Shown here: one piece after another, positions 25,287 to 34,162 of the stretch | Position numbering within the stretch: the first letter of the stretch is position 1 | Layout: each line of letters begins with the position of its first letter | NCBI GenBank assembly: GCA_004293675.1 | Contig: READ01000040.1 | Coordinates: 1 to 64,000, forward strand | Reading direction: 5' to 3' | DNA length: 64,000 bases | Origin: Betaproteobacteria bacterium | GTDB lineage: Bacteria; Pseudomonadota; Gammaproteobacteria; Burkholderiales; Casimicrobiaceae | The notes under the pieces: model-generated | What the model saw: only the letters and a program-made list of their open reading frames with translations | Databases searched by the model: none | What the model was told of the DNA's origin: nothing | Program-made: the position numbers and the translations under genes

Positions 25287-26108
25287 GTGAATCCGCAATC
25301 GCATTTTTCTTGGGCAGAGTCCCTCAGCCCTAAACTCTTGAAGTCGCCTTGGTGGATTGGTCATATTCCGTTTGCTTTCGAGCTCGTCGGGCGTCTCGGT
25401 CCGAGAAGTATCGTGGAGCTTGGTACGTATAGCGGCTCTTCGTTCGCGGCGTTTTGCCAAGCGGTGCGGGCGTCTGGTGGTAACGGTCACTGTTATGGGG
25501 TGGACCTGTGGGCCGGCGATATCCACATGGGCTCCTTCGACGAAGCGCTCTACCAAGAAATTTCGAGCTATGTCACTAGCGAGTATCCCGGCATCGCGAC
25601 GCTCATTCGCAAAGACTTCAACGAGGCGGCGAGCTCTTTTGCCGATGGATCGATCGATTTACTACACATTGATGGCACGCATACGTTTGAAGCTGTCGCC
25701 AATGATTTTCACACGTGGTTTCCCAAGCTCTCGGACCGCAGTGTTGTGCTCTTCCACGACACGAACGTCACTGTTGAAAACGTCGGCGAGCCCGCCAAGA
25801 AGTTTGGTGTCAAGCGCTTCTTTGATAGCGTGACGCCCAACTATCCACACATCGAATTCAAGCATTGCTACGGCTTAGGCGTGTTGTTCGTTGGCAAGGA
25901 ATTGCCGGCGGCGGTTCGCGAACTGATCGATCTCTCAAAAGCTCCCGATTTCGACCCCTACTTTGCGGCCAAGGGCGCAGCTGTCTCGAAGCAATTCGCT
26001 GATATGGGCGTCGAGCTACCAAAGCACGGCGCGTATGGCGATGAACCCGTGACACCGACGCCACTTTGGCGGCGCGCTGTGAATCGCATTCGCGCCTTAA
26101 TTCAGTAG
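25287..26108 (+). CDS. Class I SAM methyltransferase (Methyltransf_24 type)
   Basis: The 273-residue protein starts with GTG 25287 behind a GGAGAG site. It carries IVELGTYSGSSFAAFCQA (motif I), GVDLWAGDIHMGSFDEAL, IDLLHIDGTHTFEAVANDF and VVLFHDTNV, a pattern of the Methyltransf_24 group found in sugar and polysaccharide O-methyltransferases. It sits between the glycosyltransferase and the WbsX-like gene, supporting a surface-glycan role. Confidence 0.83.
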   Translation: MNPQSHFSWAESLSPKLLKSPWWIGHIPFAFELVGRLGPRSIVELGTYSGSSFAAFCQAVRASGGNGHCYGVDLWAGDIHMGSFDEALYQEISSYVTSEYPGIATLIRKDFNEAASSFADGSIDLLHIDGTHTFEAVANDFHTWFPKLSDRSVVLFHDTNVTVENVGEPAKKFGVKRFFDSVTPNYPHIEFKHCYGLGVLFVGKELPAAVRELIDLSKAPDFDPYFAAKGAAVSKQFADMGVELPKHGAYGDEPVTPTPLWRRAVNRIRALIQ

Positions 26109-26173
26109 CCGTAGCCTAGGTGAGGGCGGGCTAAGCGCTCGCCCGCGCCGTCATCCACAGAATCCCCGAGCCC

Positions 26174-27343
26174 ATGAGTGCACTCCACGACGTCAACGTC
26201 ATCGCCCACTACTTTCCGCAGTTTCACGCCATTCCGGAAAACGACGAGTGGTGGGGCAAAGGTTTTACCGACTGGGTCAACGTCAGAAAAGCGAAACCCC
26301 ACTATCGCGAGCACTTTCAGCCCAGAATTCCGCTTGACAATCGCTACTACGATCAATCGCAGATTGAGACGCTCACGTGGCAGATTGATCTAGCCAAAAG
26401 CCACAATATTGCCGGATTTTGCCACTACCACTATTGGTTTGATGGCAAGCAATTGCTCAATACGCCGACTGATTTGGTGATGGCAAACCGCGAGCTTGAT
26501 CTTCCGTTTTGCTTGGCCTGGGCCAACGAGACTTGGTCCCGGCGCTGGGATGGCCAAGATCACCACATTTTGCAAGAGCAAACGCATATTCCTGAAAAGA
26601 CGCGCTGGGCTGCGCATTTCGAATACTTGTTCAAAGCATGGTCAGACGATCGCGCGATCAAAGTCGATGGCAAACCGATTTTCTTGATTTACCGCGCTCA
26701 CCGCATCGCACAGATCAACGAAATGTTTGACTACTGGCGTGAGCTTGCGCATCAGCGCGGCCTGCCGGGGATTTACTTGGTGTCGATGAAGCAGTACGAG
26801 TTTCCGATGCCCGAAATCATTCCTTTGTTTGATGCCACCGTTCAGTTTCAGCCGTTTGAGGCGGTTTACTCGCCCGACTATCCGGGTGATAAAGGCTTGG
26901 AACAATCGCGCTGGTTGCAGCCGCTTCGCATGTTGCCCGAGCCAATCATTGAATGGCTCCGCGCCCTCAGAGGTAACCTGCTCGCGTCGCTTACTTTTTA
27001 CGACTACGAGACCGTGTGGCAGCAGATTCTGAAGGTCGAGCGCGAAGCAGGAATTCCGTGTTTCCCTGGCGCATTCGTGGACTGGGACAACACCGCGCGC
27101 TATGGCAAACGAGCGCGAATTTTCAAGGGTGCATCCCCCGAGCGTTTCGCACACTACTTCAAACAACTGGTCAACGTCACGGCTTCGCGCCCAGCGCCGG
27201 AACAGCTCATTTTCGTCAATGCTTGGAACGAATGGGCTGAGGGCACATACCTTGAGCCCGACATAAAGTTTGGTTATCGATACCTTGAGGCGGTTCGCGA
27301 CGTGATGGCCGAGCATCGTGCCACGTGCAATTCGGCGCTATAA
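26174..27343 (+). CDS. WbsX / GH99-like glycan protein
   Basis: The 389-residue protein begins VNVIAHYFPQFHAIPENDEWWGKGFTDWVNV, the hallmark of the WbsX/GH99-like family, and continues with IAGFCHYHYWFDGKQLL, FCLAWANETWSRRWDG and FVNAWNEWAEGTYLEPD. Such proteins occur in O-antigen and exopolysaccharide clusters; their chemistry (hydrolase or transferase) is not settled. It is the last of four co-oriented glycan genes. Confidence 0.87.
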   Translation: MSALHDVNVIAHYFPQFHAIPENDEWWGKGFTDWVNVRKAKPHYREHFQPRIPLDNRYYDQSQIETLTWQIDLAKSHNIAGFCHYHYWFDGKQLLNTPTDLVMANRELDLPFCLAWANETWSRRWDGQDHHILQEQTHIPEKTRWAAHFEYLFKAWSDDRAIKVDGKPIFLIYRAHRIAQINEMFDYWRELAHQRGLPGIYLVSMKQYEFPMPEIIPLFDATVQFQPFEAVYSPDYPGDKGLEQSRWLQPLRMLPEPIIEWLRALRGNLLASLTFYDYETVWQQILKVEREAGIPCFPGAFVDWDNTARYGKRARIFKGASPERFAHYFKQLVNVTASRPAPEQLIFVNAWNEWAEGTYLEPDIKFGYRYLEAVRDVMAEHRATCNSAL

Positions 27344-27363
27344 ACAACGCCGCATGGGCAAGC

Positions 27364-27507
27364 TCAACAAAACTTCGCCACCCAATTGACCAACAAGTCG
27401 ATCTGCCCGTAGCTCGCACCAACCAACGCAAGCACACCGACAATGGTGACCCAGCGCAGCACCGCAAGCCAGCGGCTTCGTGATTGAGATGAGGAGGGCG
27501 CGTCCAT
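27364..27507 (-). CDS. Tiny single-span membrane protein (47 residues)
   Basis: A minus-strand frame gives MDAPSSSQSRSRWLAVLRWV followed by TIVGVLALVGASYGQIDLLV and ends NWVAKFC. It has a polar basic N-terminus, one clear transmembrane segment and a C-terminal cysteine. The gap between the WbsX-like gene and the acyl-CoA synthetase is otherwise empty, and the frame fills it neatly. No homologue is recognised, and no strong ribosome-binding site is visible, so it may be spurious. Confidence 0.5.
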   Translation of the reverse strand: MDAPSSSQSRSRWLAVLRWVTIVGVLALVGASYGQIDLLVNWVAKFC

Positions 27508-27541
27508 CGCCCGATTTTAGGGCAGGTACACTGTGGGCGAT

Positions 27542-29197
27542 ATGGACGACTACCAACACCACCTGCAACATTGGCGCTGGCAGGTTCCTGATTTTTTCAA
27601 CGTCGGCACCGCATGTTTGCGCGCAGCTGACTCCCCGAGCAGCGCAGCGCGCACAGCAATCCTTTGGGAAGACGAGAGCGGTGCCCGGGCGGCAATCACC
27701 TACGGGGAGCTTCGAGCCAGTGCGAACCGCTTCGCCAACGCCTTGCGCGCACTCGGCGTCAATCGCGGCGACCGAGTAGCGATTTGTCTGCCCCAGCGCA
27801 TCGAAACCGCCGTTGCGCATTTGGCCATCTACCGGCTCGGTGCCGTCGCCGTTCCGCTGACCGTGCTCTTCGGGGCCGATGCCGTTGAATACCGACTGAG
27901 CAATGCCGATTGCAAAATTGCTGTTTGTGACGATGCATCGTTGGCCAACGTGCTCTCTGTAAGATCAAAACTGCCCAAGCTTGCGCAGGTCATTGCTTGC
28001 GCTGGTGCCAGCGATACGAGTGCGCTCGATTGGAGCGCTTTAGTCGCTGGTGCCAGCGAGCAGTTTGAGCCCATTCAAACCCACTCCAACGATCCTGCGC
28101 TCATCATCTACACCAGCGGGACCACGGGGCCGCCGAAGGGTGCGCTACTGCCGCACCGTGCGATGCTGGGCAACTGGTCAGGATTTTTGTACTCACACAA
28201 CCTGCTGCCCGAAACGCTACCGAAAAGCGGTGCGCCATTTGTGTTTTGGTCGCCCGCTGATTGGGCGTGGACCGGCGGTTTATGGGACGCTCTGTTACCG
28301 ACGTTGTTTGGCGGTGGCACGATTGTGGGTTACCGTGGCCGATTCGATCCGCATCGCGCCTTTGCGCTCATGGAAAAGTATCAAGTGGTGAGCACCTTTT
28401 TGTTTCCCACTGCGCTCAAAATGATGATGAAAGCGATCCCCGCACCGCGTGAGCAATTCAAGCTCACTCTGCAATCGATCATGAGCGCAGGTGAGAGCGT
28501 GGGACAAACGGTGTTTGACTGGACAGAGCAAGCGCTCGGCGTGAAGCTCAACGAAATGTTTGGACAAACCGAGCTCAACTACGTTGTGGGCAATTGCAGC
28601 GGGCTGTGGCCTGCTAAACCCGGCAGCATGGGCCGCGGCTATCCGGGGCACCAAGTCACTATCATCGACGACGAAGGCAACCCGCTTGCCGCCGGCCAAA
28701 CCGGCGATGTCGCAGTCAATCGATACGATGTTCACGGCGAGCTTGATCCGGTGTTTTTCTTGGGTTATTTGAACAACGAGGCAGGCACCCAAGCCAAGTA
28801 TTCCGGCGATTGGTGCCGCACTGGCGATATGGCGCGTCTCGATGCCGAGGGCTATCTCTGGTACGAGGGTCGCAGCGACGACGTGATCAAAAGCGCGGGC
28901 TACCGAATCGGCCCTGCCGAGGTCGAAAGCTGCCTGATTCAACACCCTGCTGTGGCGATGGCGGCCGTCATTGGCAAACCGGATTCTGAACGCGGCGCGA
29001 TCGTTAAAGCCTTCATAGTGCTTGCTGCCGGACACGTCGCGTCAGATGAGCTCCGCGATGCACTAGCGCAACACGTCCGTGGCAAACTAGCGCCCTACGA
29101 ATATCCAAAAGAAATTGAATTCGTCAACGATTTGCCAATGACCACGACGGGAAAGCTACAACGAAAAGTGTTGCGGGAGCGCGAGTCGGCAAAGTAG
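27542..29197 (+). CDS. Acyl-CoA synthetase (AMP-binding family)
   Basis: The 551-residue ANL-family ligase has the P-loop-like YTSGTTGPPKGALLPH, the adenine-site EMFGQTELNYVVGNC, the hinge SGDWCRTGDMARLDAEGYLWYEGRSDDVIKSAGYRI and the catalytic lysine in TTGKLQRKVLRE. It activates a carboxylic acid to its CoA thioester; the sequence fits the acetyl/propionyl/medium-chain group rather than long-chain FadD. ATG 27542 is preferred over a GTG three codons earlier. It converges on the EamA gene with an 8-nt gap. Confidence 0.88.
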   Translation: MDDYQHHLQHWRWQVPDFFNVGTACLRAADSPSSAARTAILWEDESGARAAITYGELRASANRFANALRALGVNRGDRVAICLPQRIETAVAHLAIYRLGAVAVPLTVLFGADAVEYRLSNADCKIAVCDDASLANVLSVRSKLPKLAQVIACAGASDTSALDWSALVAGASEQFEPIQTHSNDPALIIYTSGTTGPPKGALLPHRAMLGNWSGFLYSHNLLPETLPKSGAPFVFWSPADWAWTGGLWDALLPTLFGGGTIVGYRGRFDPHRAFALMEKYQVVSTFLFPTALKMMMKAIPAPREQFKLTLQSIMSAGESVGQTVFDWTEQALGVKLNEMFGQTELNYVVGNCSGLWPAKPGSMGRGYPGHQVTIIDDEGNPLAAGQTGDVAVNRYDVHGELDPVFFLGYLNNEAGTQAKYSGDWCRTGDMARLDAEGYLWYEGRSDDVIKSAGYRIGPAEVESCLIQHPAVAMAAVIGKPDSERGAIVKAFIVLAAGHVASDELRDALAQHVRGKLAPYEYPKEIEFVNDLPMTTTGKLQRKVLRERESAK

Positions 29198-29205
29198 CGA
29201 CCGCT

Positions 29206-30057
29206 CTAAGCCGCACGAAGCATCAGCACGCCCGAAATAAACACCGCACAGCCAAACCACTGCCATCGCTGCAAGCGTTCGCGAAACCAAACGGTGCCGA
29301 TCAGCAGCGCAAACAGCATGCTTGAATCTCGAAGTGCGGCGCCCACGACTGCGGGTAGCTGTGTGAAGACCCAGAGAATCAGCAAGTATGAAAGCGTTGA
29401 GATCACTGCACTGCCTATCCCGATCCGCCACGTGCGCTGCATCGCTAAAAACACGCTACGCCGCTGCTGCACGGTAAACAGTAAACAACCGACTACCGCG
29501 TTGAGTGCGGTTTGCGCCACGCCGTATTGAAGCGCTCCGGCAGCGCGAGCGCCGTTGGCGTCGGAGAACACCGAAAATGCCATGCAAAGCCCGGACGCGA
29601 TGGCAAAGCCACTGGCGTTCCGAGTCTCGTTTGAGCGCAGCGCTCCGCGAGTTGCCGCCAAAAAGACACCCACCGAAATCGCGGCTACACCTGCCACGCC
29701 CCAGGGTGAAAATGCAGCACCGCCAACGAACACCGTGAGCGGCATCAGCACCCACGGCGCTGTTGCGCGGCTGATGCCATAGGTGACTGCGTAATCACCG
29801 CGCTTGTAGCCCGCCGCCAAGAGCAGTATTGCAGCAGCGTTAGCCGTTGAACCAATCAGCATCCAATGCCAGACGCTCGCATCGGGCCAACCGAGGATGA
29901 CACAGGCGACGGCCGCACCCAACCCCGCAAACGCGAGCTGAGCCACCATCGCCCCGCTGGGATCGCTCGAGCGCTGTGCAATGGCATTCCACACCGCATG
30001 GAGGAAACCACTGACGATGGCTACCGCAAAAGCGATGAGCTCTAACGACACGAGCAC
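29206..30057 (-). CDS. EamA/DMT-family membrane transporter
   Basis: The 283-residue protein has ten hydrophobic segments in two halves, consistent with the EamA drug/metabolite transporter fold: FLHAVWNAIAQRSSDPSGAM in the first, and SSMLFALLIGTVWFRERLQRWQWFGCAVFISGVLML at the end. Substrate is unknown. Its end faces the acyl-CoA synthetase; its start is 76 nt from the patatin gene in the same orientation. Confidence 0.85.
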   Translation of the reverse strand: MLVSLELIAFAVAIVSGFLHAVWNAIAQRSSDPSGAMVAQLAFAGLGAAVACVILGWPDASVWHWMLIGSTANAAAILLLAAGYKRGDYAVTYGISRATAPWVLMPLTVFVGGAAFSPWGVAGVAAISVGVFLAATRGALRSNETRNASGFAIASGLCMAFSVFSDANGARAAGALQYGVAQTALNAVVGCLLFTVQQRRSVFLAMQRTWRIGIGSAVISTLSYLLILWVFTQLPAVVGAALRDSSMLFALLIGTVWFRERLQRWQWFGCAVFISGVLMLRAA

Positions 30058-30133
30058 GCGCTCGTCTTAGCGGTGATAGTTGGCGCATGGACGTTCATCA
30101 CCGAAGTATGTGGCAACGACTTAAAAAGCCAGA

Positions 30134-31231
30134 TTAAAGCGCTGATACTGCCTCCACCGAAGCCCCACCCGCTACCCACTCCGCAAACTCATCCCGTAAG
30201 CGCTCGCTCTCGGCCACAGCTTTTGTCCACGCCGCAACGCGTCCGGTGAAGTTGCTCCCGTAGGTGGTGAAATCGGATCGATCTGGGATCTTTCCGTTGG
30301 GCAGTGTTTTGATCCATTCAGCCGATGGCGCGAGCACGATCACGTCATCTAGAAACGGCGTGGAGCCGTGTCGCCATTTGAGCGATTTGTCGAGCCAACC
30401 GGGTACAACGGCGCGTTGGAAATGGGGGTACAGAACGACGCCGTCGCCCGCACCGTCAATGCCGCCGCAAGCGGCCCGGTAATCTAGATGCAGGTGGTAA
30501 TCCGTGATGCCGCCATCCCAATACGCGCCGCGCGGTGCGCCGGGAACGTCGTGCACGGCTTTGAGGACAAACGGGATCGAGCAGGATGCTTGCACTGCTT
30601 GCGAGAAGTTGGCGTTCGACAGCGCGTAGCGCCGAGTGCGGTAATCGTTAGCCGCGAAGGGCAACGGCGCAGCTTGTGCGGAAAACACCGCGCGTTCGAT
30701 CCACGCGCCCATCGCTTTTCGTGACACTACATTGGTCATGTATGCACCAAAGTAACCGAGCGACGCTCGAGTCGCCGTATCGCGATGAAGTAAGTGGCGA
30801 CCGCGTGAAGTGACTACATGCAAACGATAGCGCGGGTGCTGCAGGATCGTTTCAACGTGCTCGCTAAAGGTCGCGTCGATACCGATACCGAAGCGCTCGC
30901 TGATGTGCTCGGGGCTGGGACGCTTCTTGCCGGGGGGCACGTCGTATTGCTGATGAATGTAGTCGTGCTGCAATTTTTCCAGCGCGGTAACCGGCTCGGG
31001 CAAGCACGCCGCGGCCATGCGCCAAGCGCCGATCGATGCGCCGACCAAATCGACGGGCTGCGATGATTGCGGCAACCATTCGCCAAAGATGAATCGGTCG
31101 AGCGGCAGCAGTGTTAGGCCTTTCGGACCGCCCGCAGCGCCAGGAATCACGCGCACATCAGCGGGTGTAAGTCCCTGCTGACGGATGCGTGCGATCGCTC
31201 TGCGACCGGCGTAGATTTCCAGCGCTTTCAC
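30134..31231 (-). CDS. Patatin-like phospholipase
   Basis: The 365-residue protein has the oxyanion loop GAAGGPKG (residues 31-38), nucleophile serine S66 in GASIG, and the catalytic aspartate D239 in WDGGITDYH. These are the patatin dyad motifs, though spacing and the C-terminal part differ from plant patatins. It probably hydrolyses lipid esters. No signal peptide is evident, so it is likely cytoplasmic. It diverges from the Y-family polymerase across a 470-nt repeat-rich gap. Confidence 0.87.
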   Translation of the reverse strand: MKALEIYAGRRAIARIRQQGLTPADVRVIPGAAGGPKGLTLLPLDRFIFGEWLPQSSQPVDLVGASIGAWRMAAACLPEPVTALEKLQHDYIHQQYDVPPGKKRPSPEHISERFGIGIDATFSEHVETILQHPRYRLHVVTSRGRHLLHRDTATRASLGYFGAYMTNVVSRKAMGAWIERAVFSAQAAPLPFAANDYRTRRYALSNANFSQAVQASCSIPFVLKAVHDVPGAPRGAYWDGGITDYHLHLDYRAACGGIDGAGDGVVLYPHFQRAVVPGWLDKSLKWRHGSTPFLDDVIVLAPSAEWIKTLPNGKIPDRSDFTTYGSNFTGRVAAWTKAVAESERLRDEFAEWVAGGASVEAVSAL

Positions 31232-31279
31232 GATGAGAAGCTTACGATTGACTTAATCAATCTATAGGCTTTATGGCTA

Positions 31280-31300
31280 AACGCCAAGAAAAATAGCGTT
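31280..31300. repeat. Palindrome family, copy 2 (with AACG/CGTT flanks)
   Basis: AACGCCAAGAAAAATAGCGTT is an imperfect hairpin with AACGC/GCGTT ends. It is closely similar to the copy at 36119-36141 and matches the 17-bp family with one base missing. Confidence 0.5.
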
Positions 31301-31349
31301 TTCATCGAATTTCAACAGTTTTTCAAAAAACATATAAAAAGCATTGCAT

Positions 31350-31366
31350 GCCTTTATTTGATTGGC
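31350..31366. repeat. 17-bp palindrome family, copy 3
   Basis: GCCTTTATTTGATTGGC, a 17-mer with GCC/GGC ends, flanked by T and A. It lies in the AT-rich divergent gap upstream of the patatin gene. Confidence 0.6.
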
Positions 31367-31443
31367 ATTAATTATATAAGTTGAATCAAAGTTGCTACAG
31401 CGTGATGTGCCTTAGATGTTCGGGTGTGGGCATCGCTTTTTGG

Positions 31444-31558
31444 ACGCAGATTTGCGCAGATTTCAGGGGATTGACGCAGGCTATTTTGCTAGTGTTTGAC
31501 GGTAACCCACATTTGAAAATCTGCGTCAATCCGCCGGCTAATCCGCGCAAATCTGCGT
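31444..31558. repeat. Long inverted repeat of ACGCAGATTTGCGC type
   Basis: The left arm 31444-31479 begins ACGCAGATTTGCGCAGATT and ends GGATTGACGCAG. The right arm 31521-31558, read on the other strand, begins ACGCAGATTTGCGCGGATT and ends GGATTGACGCAG. The arms are about 36-38 nt, separated by 41 nt. It is a non-coding, MITE- or REP-like element. Confidence 0.8.
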
Positions 31559-31640
31559 CAAAAAAGACGAGCTCGCGAATTTCGGACGCTGTTGCCGGTC
31601 TCCTTGAATTTCACGGCACAAAGTCTAACGCGTCGAGAAA

Positions 31641-31656
31641 CTGCGTTTATGTACAG
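31641..31656 (+). promoter_or_regulatory. LexA (SOS) box upstream of Y-family polymerase
   Basis: CTGCGTTTATGTACAG has the CTG-N10-CAG frame of the LexA operator and the right half TATGTACAG is near-consensus (TATATACAG). It lies 43 nt before the start of the polymerase gene, a normal place for an SOS operator. The left half is weaker. Confidence 0.6.
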
Positions 31657-31699
31657 CCTAAAGCGGACAAACTGCGTGTCCCTGCGCTACGATTAGCGC

Positions 31700-32929
31700 A
31701 TGCTTCGCGCCCTCTACGTCGATTTCAACAGCTACTTTGCCTCCGTCGAGCAACAGCTGCGCCCCGAGCTGCGTGGTAAACCGGTGGCGGTGGTGCCGAT
31801 GATTGCCGACACGACCTGCGCAATTGCAGCGAGCATCGAAGCCAAGCGCTTTGGTGTGAAAACGCTCACCAACGTGGCCGACGCGCGCCGTTTATGCCCC
31901 GAGATCATTTTTGTTGAATCGCGCCCCACGGTGTACGTGGAGTTTCATCAGCGCGCCAAAGTGATTGTGGAATCCTGTGCGCCGATTGCCAGCGTGAACT
32001 CGATTGATGAGATGTGGATCGCGCTCACCGGCCGCGATCAACCGCGCGCCGCAGCCGAAAAAATGGCGCTCGAAATCAAGTATCGATTGGGCAAACAGCT
32101 CGGGGAATGCATCACCTGCTCGATTGGCGTTGCGCCCAATTCATTCCTAGCCAAAACCGCGAGCGATATGAAAAAGCCCGATGGTTTGGTGGTCATTGAG
32201 CTTGCCGATTTGCCGCATGCCCTGATGGGTTTGAAGCTCAACGCCTTCGTTGGTATTGGCAAGAAAATGCTGCAACGGCTCAATGATCACGGCATCAACA
32301 GTACGCCGGAGTTGCTCGGCGCCAGCGTCGAAAAACTGCGAGAAACCTGGGGTGGGATTGAGGGCGAACGGTTCTGGCAAAAGATTCGTGGCGAAGACGT
32401 TGCGCAGCGCGAAACGCAAACCGGCTCAATCAGTCATTCGCACGTGCTGGCTCCCGACGTACGAAACCACGACAAAGCGCAAGCTATCTTGTCGCGACTC
32501 ACCCAGAAGGCCGCGATGCGGCTGCGCGACGGCGCCTTTGTGACCACCAGCATCGCGATCGCCATCAAACTGCGTGGTGGTGAGCGCCACAAGGCGAGCC
32601 TTCGAATCGATGCAACCGACCGGACGGCAACGATTTTGAGTAGCGTGCAATCGCTCTACGAATCGCTGCTGTTGGATCGTAGCGTGCGCAATGGCTCGCC
32701 GATGCAAGTGGGCATGGTGTTGGGTGGTTTAACGCCCAAAGTCGGGCAATCGTTATCGCTCTTCGACACAGCGCCCAATACTGAAAAGCTAGATCGCGTG
32801 GTCGATGAACTGAACCTCAAATACGGTAACAACACGCTGTTTTGGGGCGGCGCCTTTGGCTCGAGAAAATCGGGCCGCATGGCCATCGCGTTTAATCACA
32901 TTCCGGATTTAAAAACCGAATCGGATTGA
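31700..32929 (+). CDS. Y-family DNA polymerase (DinB-like)
   Basis: The 409-residue protein starts MLRALYVDFNSYFASVEQ, with catalytic D8 and the second carboxylate pair D103-E104 in NSIDEMW (canonical SIDEAY/SIDECY). The helix-hairpin-helix stretch FVGIGKKMLQRLNDHGI and SIGVAPNSFLAKTASDMKKPDG are also DinB-like. It lacks an obvious beta-clamp motif near the end (SLFDTAPN at residues ~355 is a possible one). It should carry out translesion synthesis under SOS control, as the LexA-type box upstream suggests. Confidence 0.88.
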   Translation: MLRALYVDFNSYFASVEQQLRPELRGKPVAVVPMIADTTCAIAASIEAKRFGVKTLTNVADARRLCPEIIFVESRPTVYVEFHQRAKVIVESCAPIASVNSIDEMWIALTGRDQPRAAAEKMALEIKYRLGKQLGECITCSIGVAPNSFLAKTASDMKKPDGLVVIELADLPHALMGLKLNAFVGIGKKMLQRLNDHGINSTPELLGASVEKLRETWGGIEGERFWQKIRGEDVAQRETQTGSISHSHVLAPDVRNHDKAQAILSRLTQKAAMRLRDGAFVTTSIAIAIKLRGGERHKASLRIDATDRTATILSSVQSLYESLLLDRSVRNGSPMQVGMVLGGLTPKVGQSLSLFDTAPNTEKLDRVVDELNLKYGNNTLFWGGAFGSRKSGRMAIAFNHIPDLKTESD

Positions 32930-32936
32930 GCGGACA

Positions 32937-33599
32937 CTACGCGCGCTTCGGCTTCTTCTTTTCAGTGGCGCGAATCAGCGCAATGATGTCAGCGCCAACG
33001 AATTTTTCGACAAATTCGCGATGTAAGAGCAGCCACACTGCGAGCGCCGTAACGGGCGGCATCATGAGTGTCGAAAACTGATACAGATACGCAATCACCT
33101 CGAGCTGCCACTGCGCCCATTCGACCTGCGCGCGAACGGCCGGTCCAGAATTCAAGAGTACCTGCTTCATGCCCACAGCAAACACAGCCAGCATTTGAAA
33201 TGGCAGCAGGCAGAGCCAGCCGTACCAAAGATTCTTCCAGCGATCTTTGTGCCACGCAGCCAAGGTGAGCGAGGCCATCAGCGCGTTGCCGTAGGTGTAA
33301 ATACGAGCGTCGACCTCGGTGCTGACAATCGCATCGGGGCGAAACGCCTGGCCCGGTTGGGCACCGGGCGTTAAATTGGTGACAAATTCAAAGCCATGCA
33401 GGGTTTGCCCAACGCTTGTCACAAATTCGGGCACGCCCAGCAGCGCCATCCCCGATAAAAACCAGCGAATCGGCCAATGCAGTATGGGCACCAGCGCGTA
33501 CCACGCCAAAAACACGAACGGCACCCAAGCCAGAATCCGCCAAAAAAACCGCGAGATATTTTTCGGCGAATGAAATTCGTATTGCCACCAAGATGTCAT
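32937..33599 (-). CDS. Exosortase H-associated membrane protein
   Basis: The 220-residue protein has four to five transmembrane stretches (WRILAWVPFVFLAWYALVPI and others) and a basic end KKKPKRA. Its sequence and its place directly after xrtH, overlapping by 4 nt, identify it as the companion membrane protein seen with exosortase H. Its exact role in protein sorting is unknown. Confidence 0.78.
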   Translation of the reverse strand: MTSWWQYEFHSPKNISRFFWRILAWVPFVFLAWYALVPILHWPIRWFLSGMALLGVPEFVTSVGQTLHGFEFVTNLTPGAQPGQAFRPDAIVSTEVDARIYTYGNALMASLTLAAWHKDRWKNLWYGWLCLLPFQMLAVFAVGMKQVLLNSGPAVRAQVEWAQWQLEVIAYLYQFSTLMMPPVTALAVWLLLHREFVEKFVGADIIALIRATEKKKPKRA

Positions 33600-34162
33600 G
33601 CGGGTTGCGCCGAAGGTGAACCAGTTCCGCCGGGTGTGGACGGAGGCGCACCGGCGTCTCCGCCAGCGTCGTCCTCGAGCTTGCTCGATTTAATGACCCG
33701 GTTGAGCCAAATCAAAAACACCACGAGCACATCGATCATGATGAGCGCCTGCCAAATGTAGAGATGCGCCCAATCAAATGCTGTTTTGTTCCACTGCCCG
33801 ATGTAGAACAGGCTGATGATTCGGATCACGTTGACGCCCTGCACAGCGAGGAATCCGACGCCCAAGCCCCACAGTTTTTGCTTGAATGTTGACGGAAACG
33901 CCAACACACCCGCCAGCAGCACTAACGTCGCTTCAACGCCGTTGCAACCCGCCTCGATACTCACCGCAAAGCCATTGACTGTGTTTCTCAAAATTTTGCC
34001 GTTGGCCACCGCGCTTTCATCGAAAAACGCAACCAACTGCGCGCAGAAATGGGCCAGCCCCGTGGTCCACGGCGTCACGAAGTAATCTTGCCCCCAGGGC
34101 GTGAGCTGCAAGCCGAAGAAAACCCCCAGCAGCAGCAAAAACGTGAATAAGAATCGAACCAT
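33596..34162 (-). CDS. xrtH: Exosortase H (IPTLxxWG-CTERM sorting transpeptidase)
   Basis: The 188-residue membrane protein has the exosortase triad: C73 in EAGCNGVEATL, R114 in NVIRIISLFYIG and H133 in WAHLYIWQ. In XrtH systems it cleaves proteins with a C-terminal IPTLxxWG-CTERM signal. Beyond the last transmembrane segment it has an unusual 28-residue tail rich in Gly, Pro, Ala, Ser and Asp (DDAGGDAGAPPSTPGGTGSP). No IPTLxxWG-CTERM substrate is visible within this window. Confidence 0.87.
   Translation of the reverse strand: MVRFLFTFLLLLGVFFGLQLTPWGQDYFVTPWTTGLAHFCAQLVAFFDESAVANGKILRNTVNGFAVSIEAGCNGVEATLVLLAGVLAFPSTFKQKLWGLGVGFLAVQGVNVIRIISLFYIGQWNKTAFDWAHLYIWQALIMIDVLVVFLIWLNRVIKSSKLEDDAGGDAGAPPSTPGGTGSPSAQPA

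Larger units (their letters stand above)
31232..31699. other. 468-bp repeat-rich gap, patatin / Y-polymerase
   Basis: No credible gene is present. The first 150 nt are strongly AT-rich and hold two members of the 17-bp palindrome group (31280-31300 and 31350-31366). Then comes a long inverted repeat (31444-31558) and finally a LexA-type box at 31641. A 132-codon open frame over the inverted repeat encodes the repeat itself and is rejected. Confidence 0.8.

Noticed and set aside
31381-31779. 132-codon plus-strand open frame before the Y-family polymerase
   Set aside because: It runs through an inverted repeat (both arms encode mirrored peptides) and overlaps the polymerase start.
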